Origin: Istiophorus platypterus
Taxonomy: Eukaryota; Chordata; Actinopteri; Istiophoriformes; Istiophoridae
NCBI GenBank assembly: GCA_016859345.1
Contig: CM029122.1
Location: forward strand, 3,477,001-3,541,000
DNA length: 64,000 nucleotides
Reading direction: 5' to 3'
Each line of letters opens with the position of its first letter. Position 1 is the stretch's first letter. The notes under the pieces were generated by a model. That model saw only the letters and a program-made list of their open reading frames with translations. It made no database searches and had not been told where the DNA came from. Below are positions 23,900 to 33,878 of the stretch, piece after piece. The position numbers and the translations under genes were made by a program.

Positions 23900-26612
23900 G
23901 TAAGTGGACACGTCGCGCCCTCACACTTCCTCACCGACCCCCCCACCCCACCCTATCCCTCCACCCGCCCCTGGTGGCTCTACTACGGCACGGACGTGGT
24001 CGCGGCTGATCGCCGTGCTTCGTCCACTGGGAGGTGGCGAGTGACGTCCCCTGTTGATGTTCTGACATCTTCTCCGTCTTCCCCCCGACAGCACAAGTCC
24101 CACGTGGAGGAGCCGTCTCGCAGCAGGCCGCCGAGCGACAGGAAAAGGAAGTTCGTCGACACCGAGCTCGCCCAGGATACAGAAGGTAAGCGTCACCAGC
24201 GGGAGCAGGACCAGGTGACACCCCCCCCCCCACGTCGACGCTGAACGTTTTGACTCATGATCAGACATCACAGATGGATCGGTGGGAACTTTTTGCTCGG
24301 TATATTTTGATTTTTTTTTTTTTCTTCTTTGATTTCCAGAACTCTTCCAGGACCTCAGCCAGCTGCAAGAGATCTGGATCGCAGAAGGTGACTTTTATAT
24401 TTATTTTTATTATAATTTCATAAAAAAAAACAAAAAAAACAACCTAAAAATAATTTTCCCTTTGATCGTTTTTGGTTTTATGGGAGTTCTGTGTTTTCCG
24501 GCCGCTGGGGAGCGCGTCCTGCAATGTTTACCCTCCCCAGACCTTTTGTTCCCAAGGCCACGAAAAGCGATGGAGCCGGGCAAGTTTCAAGATGAAAGAT
24601 TAACACGGGAAGAATGCGAAAATGTTGCTGTTATTGAGTTAGCAATTAGAGCAAGAAGAGCAAAGTCCTTGGCGCATGAGAAACTGCTGACGAAGACCCC
24701 CCCCTCCCTCGTTTTAAATTTTTTTCTCCCATGTGACATCCTCCTGTATCTGTCTTCACAGCCCAGGTGCCTGATGACGAGCAGTTTGTCCCCGATTTCC
24801 AGTCAGACAGCTGTGAGTACCTGGCTTCTGTTGTTCATCCCTGTTTGTTGTGGGTCCGTGTGTGTGTGTGTGTCCTTCCCCTGAACAGATCCTGTAACCA
24901 CGGTCACGACGGGGATGTATTAGCCCGAGCTCCGGGTTCCCGCTCGGATCCTTTTTGTTTTTTTTTTTTTTTCATCTTTTCCTTCGGCTGAGGTTCAGAC
25001 AAACGGTGGTGATTTCGGGAAGAAAAATTTTTAGCAGCTCTTCATCAGAAAATTTCACTAATAAGAGACTTTCAATAGGCGTCTTTTTTCCTTTGAGGAG
25101 ATTGCTCCTTTTTATTCCTTTATTTTTTATTTATGAGTTACTGTCCCTCCCTGACAAGACGTCCAGCTCGGCTCAGCCCTCCTTTTATCAGGAGTTCTTC
25201 ATCCTGCCGAGGACAAACGCCGCTCTTCCTCTTCAAAACACAGCTCAGGCTCTGGGAAAGAGTGCTCTCCCTCCCCGCCCCACTCCTCTCCTCTCCTCCC
25301 TCCCCCTCCATTTTGAGTTTAATCAGCCGATTGGCATGGGGGGCATCACATGAGCCGGGCTCCTAATCTGATTTCACACTTTCCCGCACTCCTGGCCCTG
25401 CCGCTGAAGTGGGCCAGATTCCAGTAGAGAGGGGGCAGCTTCAGAGCTGCCTATTTTTCAGTCCTGCCCCCCCTTAAAACTAACAGACCCCCATCAAAAA
25501 AAAACCTGCCTGCCACCCTCATCCTCCAGCCTCCCGTTTGTCTTTGCACATCGACCTTTAGGCTGCAGCCGAGGGGGGGTATGTTTAAACTATGCCCAAT
25601 GGAGCATTTTATATGCCTTCCTCCTCCTCCACCTCCCTCTTTTCTCTTTTCTGAGTTTATGTTTTCGTCTGATGCGTGGGAGGTGGAGACAGGGTGTGGT
25701 TGTTGTCTGTCTTTGTCGGCGCTGCCTTTCAGATCTTGGTTAAGCTGCACACTGACCGCCGGCCTGCACCATATTACCGAGGCCCCTGCCTTCACACGTT
25801 TGTATTATTTTTTTTAACGTATTTTATTCATTTCTTTTAACTGAGGGCCCCTGTCCAAGCTTGTGTTAGGATGTAGGTTTGTTGCTGTAAGAAGTCAGTT
25901 CGCTGTGAATTGTTGTTGTGGTCTAGTCTGTGACCTTGTCAGTGCGCACTGTGTGTGTGTGTGTGTGTGTGTGTGGAGGATATAGAGGAGTGAGCTTGGC
26001 GGTTGCTGCTGTTGCCAGGTTTTTCCGACATGAGCTACAGTCGGTAGAAGATCTCAGGCCGTGAACTCAATACTTGTTTTGCTCTGGACTAGAGAGGAGT
26101 TCTCTGTCAAAGTTCTCGGTGCTTGTTTGTTAACCCCCCCCCCCCCCCCCCACCACCACCACCACCACCAACCCAGAGTAAGAAAAGATGCCTAACAACC
26201 CCCCCCCCCCCGCCTCCCCTCATTATTTACTTTCCTCTCTGTGTGAGGAGTCTCACTCAAGCCATTAGGTTTTCGCGGCGCACACAAGGGAGCTCACGTG
26301 CCCATTGTTAGCTCCGCTTAGGTCCATCAGCAACCCCCCCTCCTCCCCCCTCCCTCCCCGGGTGATTTATTTGGCTCCCACTCCCGCTCCTCTTTGCCCG
26401 GGGATCCAGTTTCTGCCCGGCTATTATGTGGCGCCCCGGAAACTGCCACCGATACGGCGAAGGAAAAAAAAAAAAAAAAACTGCAGCTAGTGTCTAATGG
26501 TTACAGCATGGGAGAAGAAAATCATTGGCCCGCCATTAGATTACCACCACACTGATTCATGGGTATTGGTATTGCTCAGCCCTAATGGGAATCAGATGAG
26601 GAGTTTGATAGC

Positions 26613-26648
<36 letters not shown>

Positions 26649-27263
26649 AGGATATAGAGGGAGTGAGCTTGGCGGTTGCTGCTGTTGCCAGGTTTTTCCG
26701 ACATGAGCTACAGTCGGTAGAAGATCTCAGGCCGTGAACTCAATACTTGTTTTGCTCTGGACTAGAGAGGAGTTCTCTGTCAAAGTTCTCGGTGCTTGTT
26801 TGTTAACCCCCCACCACCACCACCACCAACCCAGAGTAGAAAAAGATGCCTAACAACCCCCCGCCTCCCTCATTATTTACTTTCCTCTCTGTGTGAGGAG
26901 TCTCACTCAAGCCATTAGGTTTTCGCGGCGCACACAAGGGAGCTCACGTGCCCATTGTTAGCTCCGCTTAGGTCCATCAGCAACCCCCCCTCCTCCCCCC
27001 TCCCTCCCCGGGTGATTTATTTGGCTCCCACTCCCGCTCCTCTTTGCCCGGGGATCCAGTTTCTGCCCGGCTATTATGTGGCGCCCCGGAAACTGCCACC
27101 GATACGGCGAAGGAAAAAAAAAAAAAAAAACTGCAGCTAGTGTCTAATGGTTACAGCATGGGAGAAGAAAATCATTGGCCCGCCATTAGATTACCACCAC
27201 ACTGATTCATGGGTATTGGTATTGCTCAGCCCTAATGGGAATCAGATGAGGAGTTTGATAGCT

Positions 27264-27295
<32 letters not shown>

Positions 27296-30051
27296 CAGTG
27301 GAGTTAGTATCATGCTACCTAGCGGCGGATGGATGGATGGATGTTTTTGGAGCGCAGAGTCGACCGTCATTAGAGGCGGATGATAAATAGCCGTTAAGTG
27401 GCTCTGTCAGTCAGGGGAATTTCGCGGATGCTGTCCATGCGTCCATTTATCCACCGGTTCCAAATGCAGTTAAGATAACCGCTGCACTTTTTAAAAACTT
27501 TATTGTATTTATTTATTTATGGCTTCAATTAGACGATATCTGGAGTTCATCTAACGGGGCCCGATTGTGCCGTTTCTCCCTCTGTCCAGTGATGTTTCAT
27601 GGCCCGCCACCAGCCAAGATCAAGCGAGAGCTGACCCGCTCCAAGGAGCTTTCCCCCTGTCGCCAGGACAGGAGTCCCATGCCCTACGGAGAGAAGTGCC
27701 TTTACAGCTACAGGTGAGTGGCGGGTTGCGACACGCGTTGCGGGGCTGGGGGTCCGCCCCGGGTCCGCGGGGTCCTGACTTTTCATTTGTCTTCGTATGC
27801 AGTGCCTGCGACAGGAAGCCCATCCCAGGGTTCAAGCCGTTAACCCCCCCCTCGACACCAGTCTCTCCCTGCGGCCCCGTCAGCGCGGCCGGCTCGCACC
27901 CGCTGAGTGAGCAGACCCCCCCTCCTCATCCCCATGTAGCCAACCCAACCCCGGGGCCACGTCCGGTGCACGTGCAACAGCCTCTGGCGGCGAGCACTGG
28001 GCCTCCCAGCCAGCAGGCGCTCCCGGGCCACGGGCACGGCCACAGCCACAGCCACAGTCACAGCCACAGCCACAGCCCGCCCTTCGTCGTGCCCTGTGCA
28101 CCCATTAGCCAGGATGTCAACAACTTCACACCTGAGCACAGGTGAGTGCACACGCCTCTTTAACTGGGTGTCGGACCTTTCGATTTCAGGGTTCCGTCTA
28201 AGTGTCTTTGTGGGCGGTGTTCCCATTAACCACCTTGTCTTGCAACTTCTTCCTCCATCTTCAGGTTCCAGAGGCAGATGTCAGAGCCATGTCTACCTTT
28301 CCCACCATCTGAGAGCCAAGGGCGCCCCCAGTTCATGCCCCAGCCCCCCGGTGGCGGCAACAACGGCAACAGCAGCAGTGGCGGCGGCGGCAGCCTGCCA
28401 CGCGACGGGCGGCCACCGTACCACCGGCAGATGTCGGAGCCGCTGGTGGCCGTGCCACCCCAGGGTTTCAAGCAGGAGCTCATCGACCCTCGGTACACGG
28501 AGCAGGGCGTGCCCACCATGGGGCCCCCAGGGCCACACCGGGGCCCCCCGTGTCAGCCTGCGTTCCACCCCATGGCCATCAAGCAGGAGCCCCGCGACTT
28601 CTGCTTCGATTCTGGTGAGTGGCAGGATTTAGACCTCAAGACGTCCCTGCAGTGCTTCCTGCACAGCTTTCCCATGCCCCCCCCCCAGCTAGCTGTGTGA
28701 ATGTAATTGTCCGGGGCCGAGAGAAGCAAGCGGAGGGTGAGGAATGTTCCTGGGCATTGTTTGTTCTGGGCGCATGACACATGGCCGTGAGTTTTAGCAC
28801 GCCGTGGCGGCTCGGACACACAGGTGCTCGTTTTCGCAAACCCACACACACACAGAGCCTCTGGAAGCCTGATCCGCGTCATTCCTCCCGAGTCACAGCG
28901 GTGAAGTGAAAGTGGGTCTTTTTTTTTTTTTTTTTTTCCTTAAGCGCCGCGTAAGCCTCCAAGGGCAAAAAGTAAATGGGTCACCCAGCCAGGTGCGGAG
29001 AACCTCCTTGCTGAGCCTACCTGGAATAGATCTAGGCCGGCGCCCTCAGAGGACTTAGTGACCTGCCGCACGGCAAACCGAATCCGAGGGCCTGGAAAAA
29101 ACCAAGCCTCTGAATCCATAAAGGGGGGGGGCTGCTGCCGTCTATGGTCTCTGAAGAGCCTCGTGAAACAGCCACGGCGAAGACATCGTTTACTCACGTG
29201 GCATAAATCGAAAGAAGGGCCGGCGCTCGGTTTGATCCCAGACGCCTACACGCCCAGCTGTTGTCCTCTGCTTTGCTACATTATAACATCCTCCCTCCCT
29301 GAAGCTCTGCAGCTATTATTTTTTACCCCCACCCACCACCACCACCACCACCACCACAGCTACTCAGCCTCACATGCTCTCATTCTTTTTTCTGCCTGTT
29401 GTACGAGCGGCTGGCCAGTGATGTAATTGCAAATCCTCTTAGCCTCTTATGGGCCTTTTAAATACCGACGTCAGCGAGGCCTCGCATCTCTAGACGGGTG
29501 GAGGATGTGCACGTAACAGGCGTAGCGAGTTGGGTGTACTGTTGCCCGGGCGTCGGTAGTTTATGGGCAACGCCGCCACAGATGTTATAAAGACAGACAA
29601 ATAAAAAGCAACAGTTTATATCCGCAAACTCCGCATTCGATAGGAGTTTTCTAAAGCCCCCCCCAATTCTTTTTCCTGTCTCTGCATGTGCAGTTGTCAA
29701 TGATTGCTTCCTGCAGCCCCCCCCCCCCCCCCCAAACGGGCACGAGGAGGGGGAGGAGCAGGAGACTTGAGGAAAACACTCGCCCCGAGATTGATCTGTG
29801 CTTGTCTTATCAGCAGACAGGAAATACTGTAGAGTGATGGATGGGAGGGTAAGGGGGGGGGGGTTGGTATGTGCTTTCGAGACGCCACAAAACAGAAGAC
29901 AGGCCTTGAACAAACCCCCCCCCCCCGGGAGGAGGACTGGCATAACTTGATTGTCATTGAGATTTAATACAGCAGCCGCGAGTGCTAATCCCATTTAAGG
30001 GCTTGGTGGAGCTGCGGGTGATGTTGTGTGCTGTGCAGTGTCCACTCCCAA

Positions 30052-30103
<52 letters not shown>

Positions 30104-30294
30104 GGGTCAGGCATTTTCTTTTTTTCAGCCAATCTCTTGGAGCTGCAAATGAACATGGACGCCAGCATGATGTTTTATATTTATTATTATTATTATTTTT
30201 TCCATACTTATCAATGTGACCTAACATCGCCTATATATAGCGGCGTCTCTGTAAACAAAGAGCAAACTGCAGATACGATATCAAAAGCCCACTG

Positions 30295-30348
<54 letters not shown>

Positions 30349-30609
30349 ATGCGCGCAGACGCCTCTTCACGCTTGGCGGCAGGCGTCCGAATACATCTGT
30401 TAGCTGCGAGATGGGTTGTTTTTTTTGTTTTTTGTGTTTTTTTTGATGAAATTACACATTTGATGTGACCGTGAGGATGTCTGTTCTAAATCTGCTCGCC
30501 TGTCTGTCTCCTTTGTTTACAGAAGTGCCTAACTGTCAGTCATCGTTCGGGAGGGCGGGGAGCTTCTACCAAAATAACCACGAAAGTAAGTTCAGACTAT
30601 TTCTCTTTT

Positions 30610-30664
<55 letters not shown>

Positions 30665-32731
30665 CGATTCATTAGTTTAAAATAAAAAATCCAGTCTTGT
30701 GACTTTTCTAAGCTGCCGAAACCTCAGCATGGTGGATTAAAAAAAAAAAAAAAGAGGTCAGCAGCATCGAAATGACGGCTCAAGGGGAAGTGAATCCATC
30801 AATGGAATCCTGTGGAGCTGCTTCAAACACACAGTATAATTCTAACGTCAGCAGCTGGCGAACACTCGGAACAACGCAACCCCCCCACCCCACACACACA
30901 CACACACACACTGTGCCATATTGCTTCACATGCAAGTTTTGGATCCCCGAGTTGAACATAGCCGCCGACCTTTGACACGGGAACACACAAAAAAAAAGGC
31001 CCCCATTTCCCACGCTCTCACTGCCACAACACTTTCATCTGATTTATTTATTTATCCTTTTTTTTCATTCTTCTTTCTTTTACATTTCCAGGCTACTCCT
31101 TCGACAGAGATCCTCAGCTCTTCTTTGATGATACCTGTGTGGTCCCCGAAAGATTAGAAGGTAAAGACTAAATTTAAAACGTTGACCTTTTTTTGGCACA
31201 GAGGGGGCAGATATTGTGGGGGGGGGGGGGGTAACTGTGGACTCTTTCCCTGAGGCAGACTTCAGTCCTTTTGCTGCACATGTTGCACAATGAACAGCCA
31301 AGTCCACTTCACAGTCTCCATCTGGCAGGAATGTCTCACCACACTGTGGCCGAGGATGAGTTACAGTGCTGACTGACCCCCCCCCCCGCCTCTTCATCTG
31401 TCTCCATCCCCTCTTCTCTTCCTCTTTCCCTCTTCTTCCTCCTCCACCCGCAGGTAAGGTGAAACAGGAACCCTCCGTCTACCGCGACGGCCCCCCCTAC
31501 CAGCGCCGTGGCTCCCTGCAGCTCTGGCAGTTCCTGGTCACTTTGCTGGACGACCCGGCCAACGGCCACTTCATAGCCTGGACCGGCCGCGGCATGGAGT
31601 TCAAGCTCATCGAGCCTGAGGAGGTCGGTCCCCACTCCACAAAAGTCCGGTTTGTTCTTTTTCTTTCGCTCATATACGATTTGAGATGGGTAATGTGCGG
31701 ATCCCCCCTACACCAGGTTGCGCGTCGTTGGGGCATCCAGAAGAACCGTCCGGCGATGAACTACGACAAGCTGAGCCGCTCGCTGCGCTACTACTACGAG
31801 AAGGGCATCATGCAGAAGGTAAAGGCACGTTCACCCTTTTTCTTTTCTCTCCATTCACCCTCTAAGGGCCGATTTACGCTTCTGTGTCGAACCTCCGCCA
31901 TAGCCTGACGAGCGACTCCCCAATAAACTGCGATCGGATGCCTTGGTAGCGTTGTATTTCCGGCTCCTTCACTGTCATACAGACCATCTCCTCTGACGTC
32001 TCCTTTCGTTTTCTGTGTCACAGCAAATTCAGGAAAAACTAAAACCTTTCCTTGACATCCATCGGCTCCAACTCTGTTGAGATCTGCTCGGTTTCGCTCG
32101 GTAGCAAAGAAACTCAACATGGTGGCGCATAGACGCCACTGCCAACTAGTGGCTTGGTGGTGTAATTGCAGAGTGACGCCAGTGCAGGAGCATAAACGCC
32201 CAAAACGGCATAGGTTCCACGCAGAAGCATAAATTGGCCTTGAGATAGTATTACTTGATTACACCCATGGGGGGTCGCTATGAATTAGAGTCTGCAGCCA
32301 CATGTCTTCTCCTACTAAACATATTTGTGTCCAGATTAAAATCATGAGAATTGACAAAAGTTTTAGGTTTGATCAGAGCCTGTAAAGAAGATTTACACAT
32401 CTACAGCTCTGATGTTGTGTTATTTCATGTGCGTCCATAAGCAGTATCATTCAGGAGTTTTCTCATGTGACTCTATTACGTCCTCTGTCTGGTCTCTCAG
32501 GTGGCCGGAGAGCGGTACGTGTACAAGTTCGTGTGCGACCCCGAGGCCCTCTTTTCCATGGCCTTCCCCGACAACCAGAGGCCCAACCTGAAGGCCGACC
32601 CAGACGGTCTGCCGGGCCTGGACGATGACACCGTGCCCCTCACCCACTACGACGACACTGCTCCCTATCTGCCGGACGCCGGCGAGCAGTGCATGGCGGG
32701 CCTGCCCTTCCCGGATGGCTACAGCTATTGA
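23852..32731 (+). CDS. etv5: ETS translocation variant 5 (PEA3-family transcription factor), complete
   Basis: ETV5 is a nuclear ETS activator that binds GGA(A/T) sites and acts downstream of FGF/ERK. Twelve coding exons (23852-23899, 24092-24185, 24340-24387, 24762-24812, 27590-27713, 27803-28141, 28265-28614, 30523-30585, 31092-31160, 31454-31623, 31717-31818, 32501-32731) join in frame to 562 codons plus stop; human ETV5 has 510. The start gives MDGFYDQQVPFMVP, as in ETV5. Residues about 48-81 form the acidic activation domain (ELFQDLSQLQE, then VPDDEQFVPDF, which contains VPD motifs of the COP1-binding type). SUMO-type sites IKRE, FKQE, IKQE and VKQE are present, as are RQMSEP kinase-type sites. 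The ETS domain spans about residues 417-500 (LQLWQFL to YVYKFVCDP). ETV1 and ETV4 fit less well at both ends; whether this is etv5a or etv5b is not decidable here. Confidence 0.96.
23900..24091 (+). other. etv5: etv5 intron 2, open and divisible by three
   Basis: This 192-bp GT-AG intron contains no stop codon in the etv5 frame. If retained it would add 64 residues, rich in Pro, Ser and Thr, after residue 16. Splicing is the expected outcome because the flanking exons then match the family. Confidence 0.85.
24092..24185 (+). CDS. etv5: etv5 exon 3
   Basis: It encodes HKSHVEEP, a Ser/Arg-rich stretch and DRKRKFVDTELAQDTE. It corresponds to the DRKRKF.DT.LA segment of human ETV5. It ends one base into a Glu codon (donor G|gtaagc). 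Confidence 0.93.
24340..24387 (+). CDS. etv5: etv5 exon 4, activation domain
   Basis: A 48-bp exon encoding ELFQDLSQLQEIWIAE, the helix-forming core of the PEA3 acidic activation domain. Acceptor gatttccag, donor G|gtgact. Confidence 0.94.
24762..24812 (+). CDS. etv5: etv5 exon 5, activation domain and VPD motifs
   Basis: A 51-bp exon encoding AQVPDDEQFVPDFQSDS. The two VP(D) motifs following acidic residues resemble the COP1 degron of the PEA3 family. Acceptor cttcacag, donor T|gtgagt. Confidence 0.94.
24813..27589 (+). other. etv5: etv5 intron 5
   Basis: A 2.8-kb GT-AG intron, the largest within the coding part. About half of it is the tandem duplication at 25947-27293. The rest has T-rich and C-rich runs (24957-24972, 26134-26150, 26200-26210). 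No other exon was recognised. Confidence 0.8.
25947..27293. repeat. Tandem duplication of ~650 bp bounded by GT tracts
   Basis: Sequence from GGAGGATATAGAGG at 25975 recurs at 26647, and the two copies stay nearly identical to GGAGTTTGATAGCTTG before 26613 and before 27263. Each unit starts and ends at a GT microsatellite, which suggests unequal exchange between GT tracts. Copy 2 has shorter C-runs and CCA repeats than copy 1 (compare 26134-26169 with 26806-26829). Confidence 0.93.
27590..27713 (+). CDS. etv5: etv5 exon 6
   Basis: It encodes MFHGPPPAKIKRELTRSKEL, then SPCRQDRSPMPYGEKCLYSY. IKRE is a SUMO-type site, and YGEKCLY is conserved in ETV1/4/5. Acceptor tctgtccag, donor AG|gtgagt. 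Confidence 0.94.
27803..28141 (+). CDS. etv5: etv5 exon 7 with His-Ser repeat
   Basis: It encodes ACDRKPIPGFKPLTPPSTPV, a Pro-rich linker, and at residues about 198-213 the tract HGHGHSHSHSHSHSHS, then PPFVVP and DVNNFTPEHR. The SP/TP sites match the MAPK-target region of ETV5. The preceding intron (27714-27802) is 89 bp. Confidence 0.94.
28029..28076 (+). repeat. CAC-AGC hexanucleotide repeat inside etv5 exon 7
   Basis: The repeating CACAGC word (with GGC/GGG at the first two positions and one AGT) encodes a His-Gly/His-Ser tract. It lies in the disordered linker between the activation and ETS domains. I do not recall such a tract in human ETV5. Confidence 0.95.
28265..28614 (+). CDS. etv5: etv5 exon 8
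   Basis: It encodes FQRQMSEPCLPFPPSESQ, a Gly/Asn/Ser-rich linker, PYHRQMSEPLVAVPPQGFKQ, and near the end MAIKQEPRDFCFDS. The paired RQMSEP sites and the FKQE and IKQE SUMO-type motifs are hallmarks of PEA3 factors. Donor G|gtgagt. Confidence 0.95.
30056..30101. repeat. (GT)n microsatellite
   Basis: A perfect GT run of about 46 bp in etv5 intron 8. Confidence 0.97.
30297..30348. repeat. (GT)n microsatellite
   Basis: A near-perfect GT run of about 52 bp, roughly 200 bp after the previous one. Confidence 0.97.
30523..30585 (+). CDS. etv5: etv5 exon 9
   Basis: A 63-bp exon encoding EVPNCQSSFGRAGSFYQNNH plus E. EVPNCQSS is identical to the human ETV5 segment. Acceptor tgtttacag, donor A|gtaagt. 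Confidence 0.94.
30586..31091 (+). other. etv5: etv5 intron 9
   Basis: A 506-bp GT-AG intron with a compound (GT)n(AT)n microsatellite at 30613-30664, an A-run near 30740-30753 and a CA run at 30892-30911. Confidence 0.85.
31092..31160 (+). CDS. etv5: etv5 exon 10
   Basis: It encodes SYSFDRDPQLFFDDTCVVPE, then RLEG. It matches the conserved YEKDPRLYFDDTCVVPERLEG-type segment preceding the ETS domain. Donor G|gtaaag. Confidence 0.95.
31161..31453 (+). other. etv5: etv5 intron 10
   Basis: A 293-bp GT-AG intron with a G-run (31218-31231), a C-run (31378-31387) and a long CT-rich tract before the acceptor. Confidence 0.85.
31454..31623 (+). CDS. etv5: etv5 exon 11, start of ETS domain
   Basis: It encodes GKVKQEPSVYRDGPPYQRRG, SLQLWQFLVTLLDDPANGHF and IAWTGRGMEFKLIEPEE. 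VKQE is a SUMO-type site, and LQLWQFL begins the winged-helix DNA-binding domain. The donor GAG|gtcggt is weaker than the gtaag-type donors elsewhere in the gene. Confidence 0.96.
31624..31716 (+). other. etv5: etv5 intron 11, 93 bp, open and in frame
   Basis: A very short intron inside the ETS domain. Its length is 31 codons and the etv5 frame stays open through it, so retention would insert 31 residues between EPEE and VARRWG. Confidence 0.9.
31717..31818 (+). CDS. etv5: etv5 exon 12, ETS recognition helix
   Basis: 34 codons: VARRWGIQKNRPAMNYDKLS, RSLRYYYEKGIMQK. It contains the DNA-recognition helix (NYDKLSRSLRYYY) with the two arginines that contact GGA. Identical to human ETV5 over this exon as far as I recall. 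Confidence 0.97.
31819..32500 (+). other. etv5: etv5 intron 12
   Basis: A 682-bp GT-AG intron (donor AAG|gtaaag, acceptor ggtctctcag). No repeat or exon was recognised. Confidence 0.8.
32501..32731 (+). CDS. etv5: etv5 exon 13, end of ETS domain and C-terminus
   Basis: It encodes VAGERYVYKFVCDPEALFSM, AFPDNQRPNLKAD, then the C-terminal acidic region (DDDTVPLTHYDDTAPYLPD) and GLPFPDGYSY before TGA at 32729-32731. The ending parallels human ETV5 (LPYAEGFAY). Confidence 0.96.
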   Translation: MAGERYVYKFVCDPEALFSMAFPDNQRPNLKADPDGLPGLDDDTVPLTHYDDTAPYLPDAGEQCMAGLPFPDGYSY

Positions 32732-33826
32732 ACGAGTGTGGGCGCCCCCCCCCCCCCCCCCCAGCGCACGCACACACGCAAATACACTCCCGAAGCCTCT
32801 CGATGGCCACTCTTTACAAAAAAACAAACAGACAAACAAAAAACCCCATCCAGAGCTGGACCTGGCGAGCTGCTCTGAAAAGGGGGGAAACCTCACGCTC
32901 TGCTCCCTCGTGGTTCCCCCTCCTGCTCCCTTGGGGGGGGGCTTCATAAAACTGTCAGCCCCATGGCTAAGAATGAATGGGGGGGGGCTGTTGTTCAACC
33001 GCAACGTCACATGAAAAAAGGGCGAGGAGAGGGAGAAGGGTTGCGAAACCAGGGTAAGGGGGTGAACTGGACTTGAGTAGCTCCGCCCACCTTACAGCCC
33101 CCCCCCACCCAACCCACCCCCAAAAGTAAAGTAAGATGGAGGGGTTGCTGTTGCTACGGAGACCAAACGAAGCGAGGCCACAGCCTGCCGACTTTAAACA
33201 GCCCCCCCAAACCACTTTGTACGAGACTGCGAGAGTTGTTACATTTCTGAATTTTTGTGACAATCTGCTTTTCTTAAAAACAATCAAACAACCAACAGAG
33301 TAAAAACCTTAAAAATATTCGAAATACAGCGTTATTCTATAGTTGCCTTTTCGGGTCTGCCAGCCCCCCCCCCCGCATTCCCATCTCACCACAAAAAAAT
33401 CCGTGAAAGGGCTTTAATTTGCAAAAAAAACAAAAACGGATTAACAAGAAACACTCAACATATTCTAAACACACAAATCGGCTTGTTTTCTGTAGATAGG
33501 ACTACAATTTCTTTTTGTTTTTTTTTTCTCTTAAATAAGCCAGCTGTTCTACTTTTGTTGTTGTTGTTGTTGTTGTTGAGACCCAGACCTCTCCGGTTTC
33601 TGGGGACGTTGCTGTACTTCAGGCTGGTCGGCCGGGCTGCTGTCTCCTGTAAACGTTATTAAACGTTCTATGACTGTTTTTGGCCCTTGTGAGATATCTA
33701 CCCCCCCCCCAAGACAAGTAGCCCACGTCTTATACAGTAACAGTACACTCCTCCCTTCTTTGCCCCCCCATTCATTCATTTCCAAAAGGGATACGTAAGA
33801 CGAGTAATTTTTTTTTTTTCCCCGGA

Positions 33827-33878
33827 AATAAACGTTGTTGATTCCTAAAACGCCTAAGAATTTATTCTGTACAATAAA
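33827..33878 (+). terminator. etv5: etv5 proximal poly(A) signals
   Basis: Two AATAAA hexamers at 33827-33832 and 33873-33878, with T-rich sequence shortly downstream. They would give a 3' UTR of about 1.1 kb. Confidence 0.55.

Larger units (their letters stand above)
28615..30522 (+). other. etv5: etv5 intron 8
   Basis: A 1.9-kb GT-AG intron with T-run 28919-28937, CCA repeat 29330-29358, C-runs 29718-29733 and 29915-29926, and two GT microsatellites (30056-30101 and 30297-30348). No other exon was recognised. Confidence 0.8.

Noticed and set aside
26305..27140. Two identical 61-codon frames in etv5 intron 5
   Set aside because: They are copies within the tandem duplication and have no protein resemblance.
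27880..28226. Long minus-strand frames opposite etv5 exon 7
   Set aside because: Shadow of the GC-rich, repeat-bearing coding exon on the + strand.
31366..31908. One continuous 180-codon gene over the ETS region
   Set aside because: It is etv5 exons 11 and 12 read through the short open intron and beyond. The spliced product matches the ETS domain exactly.
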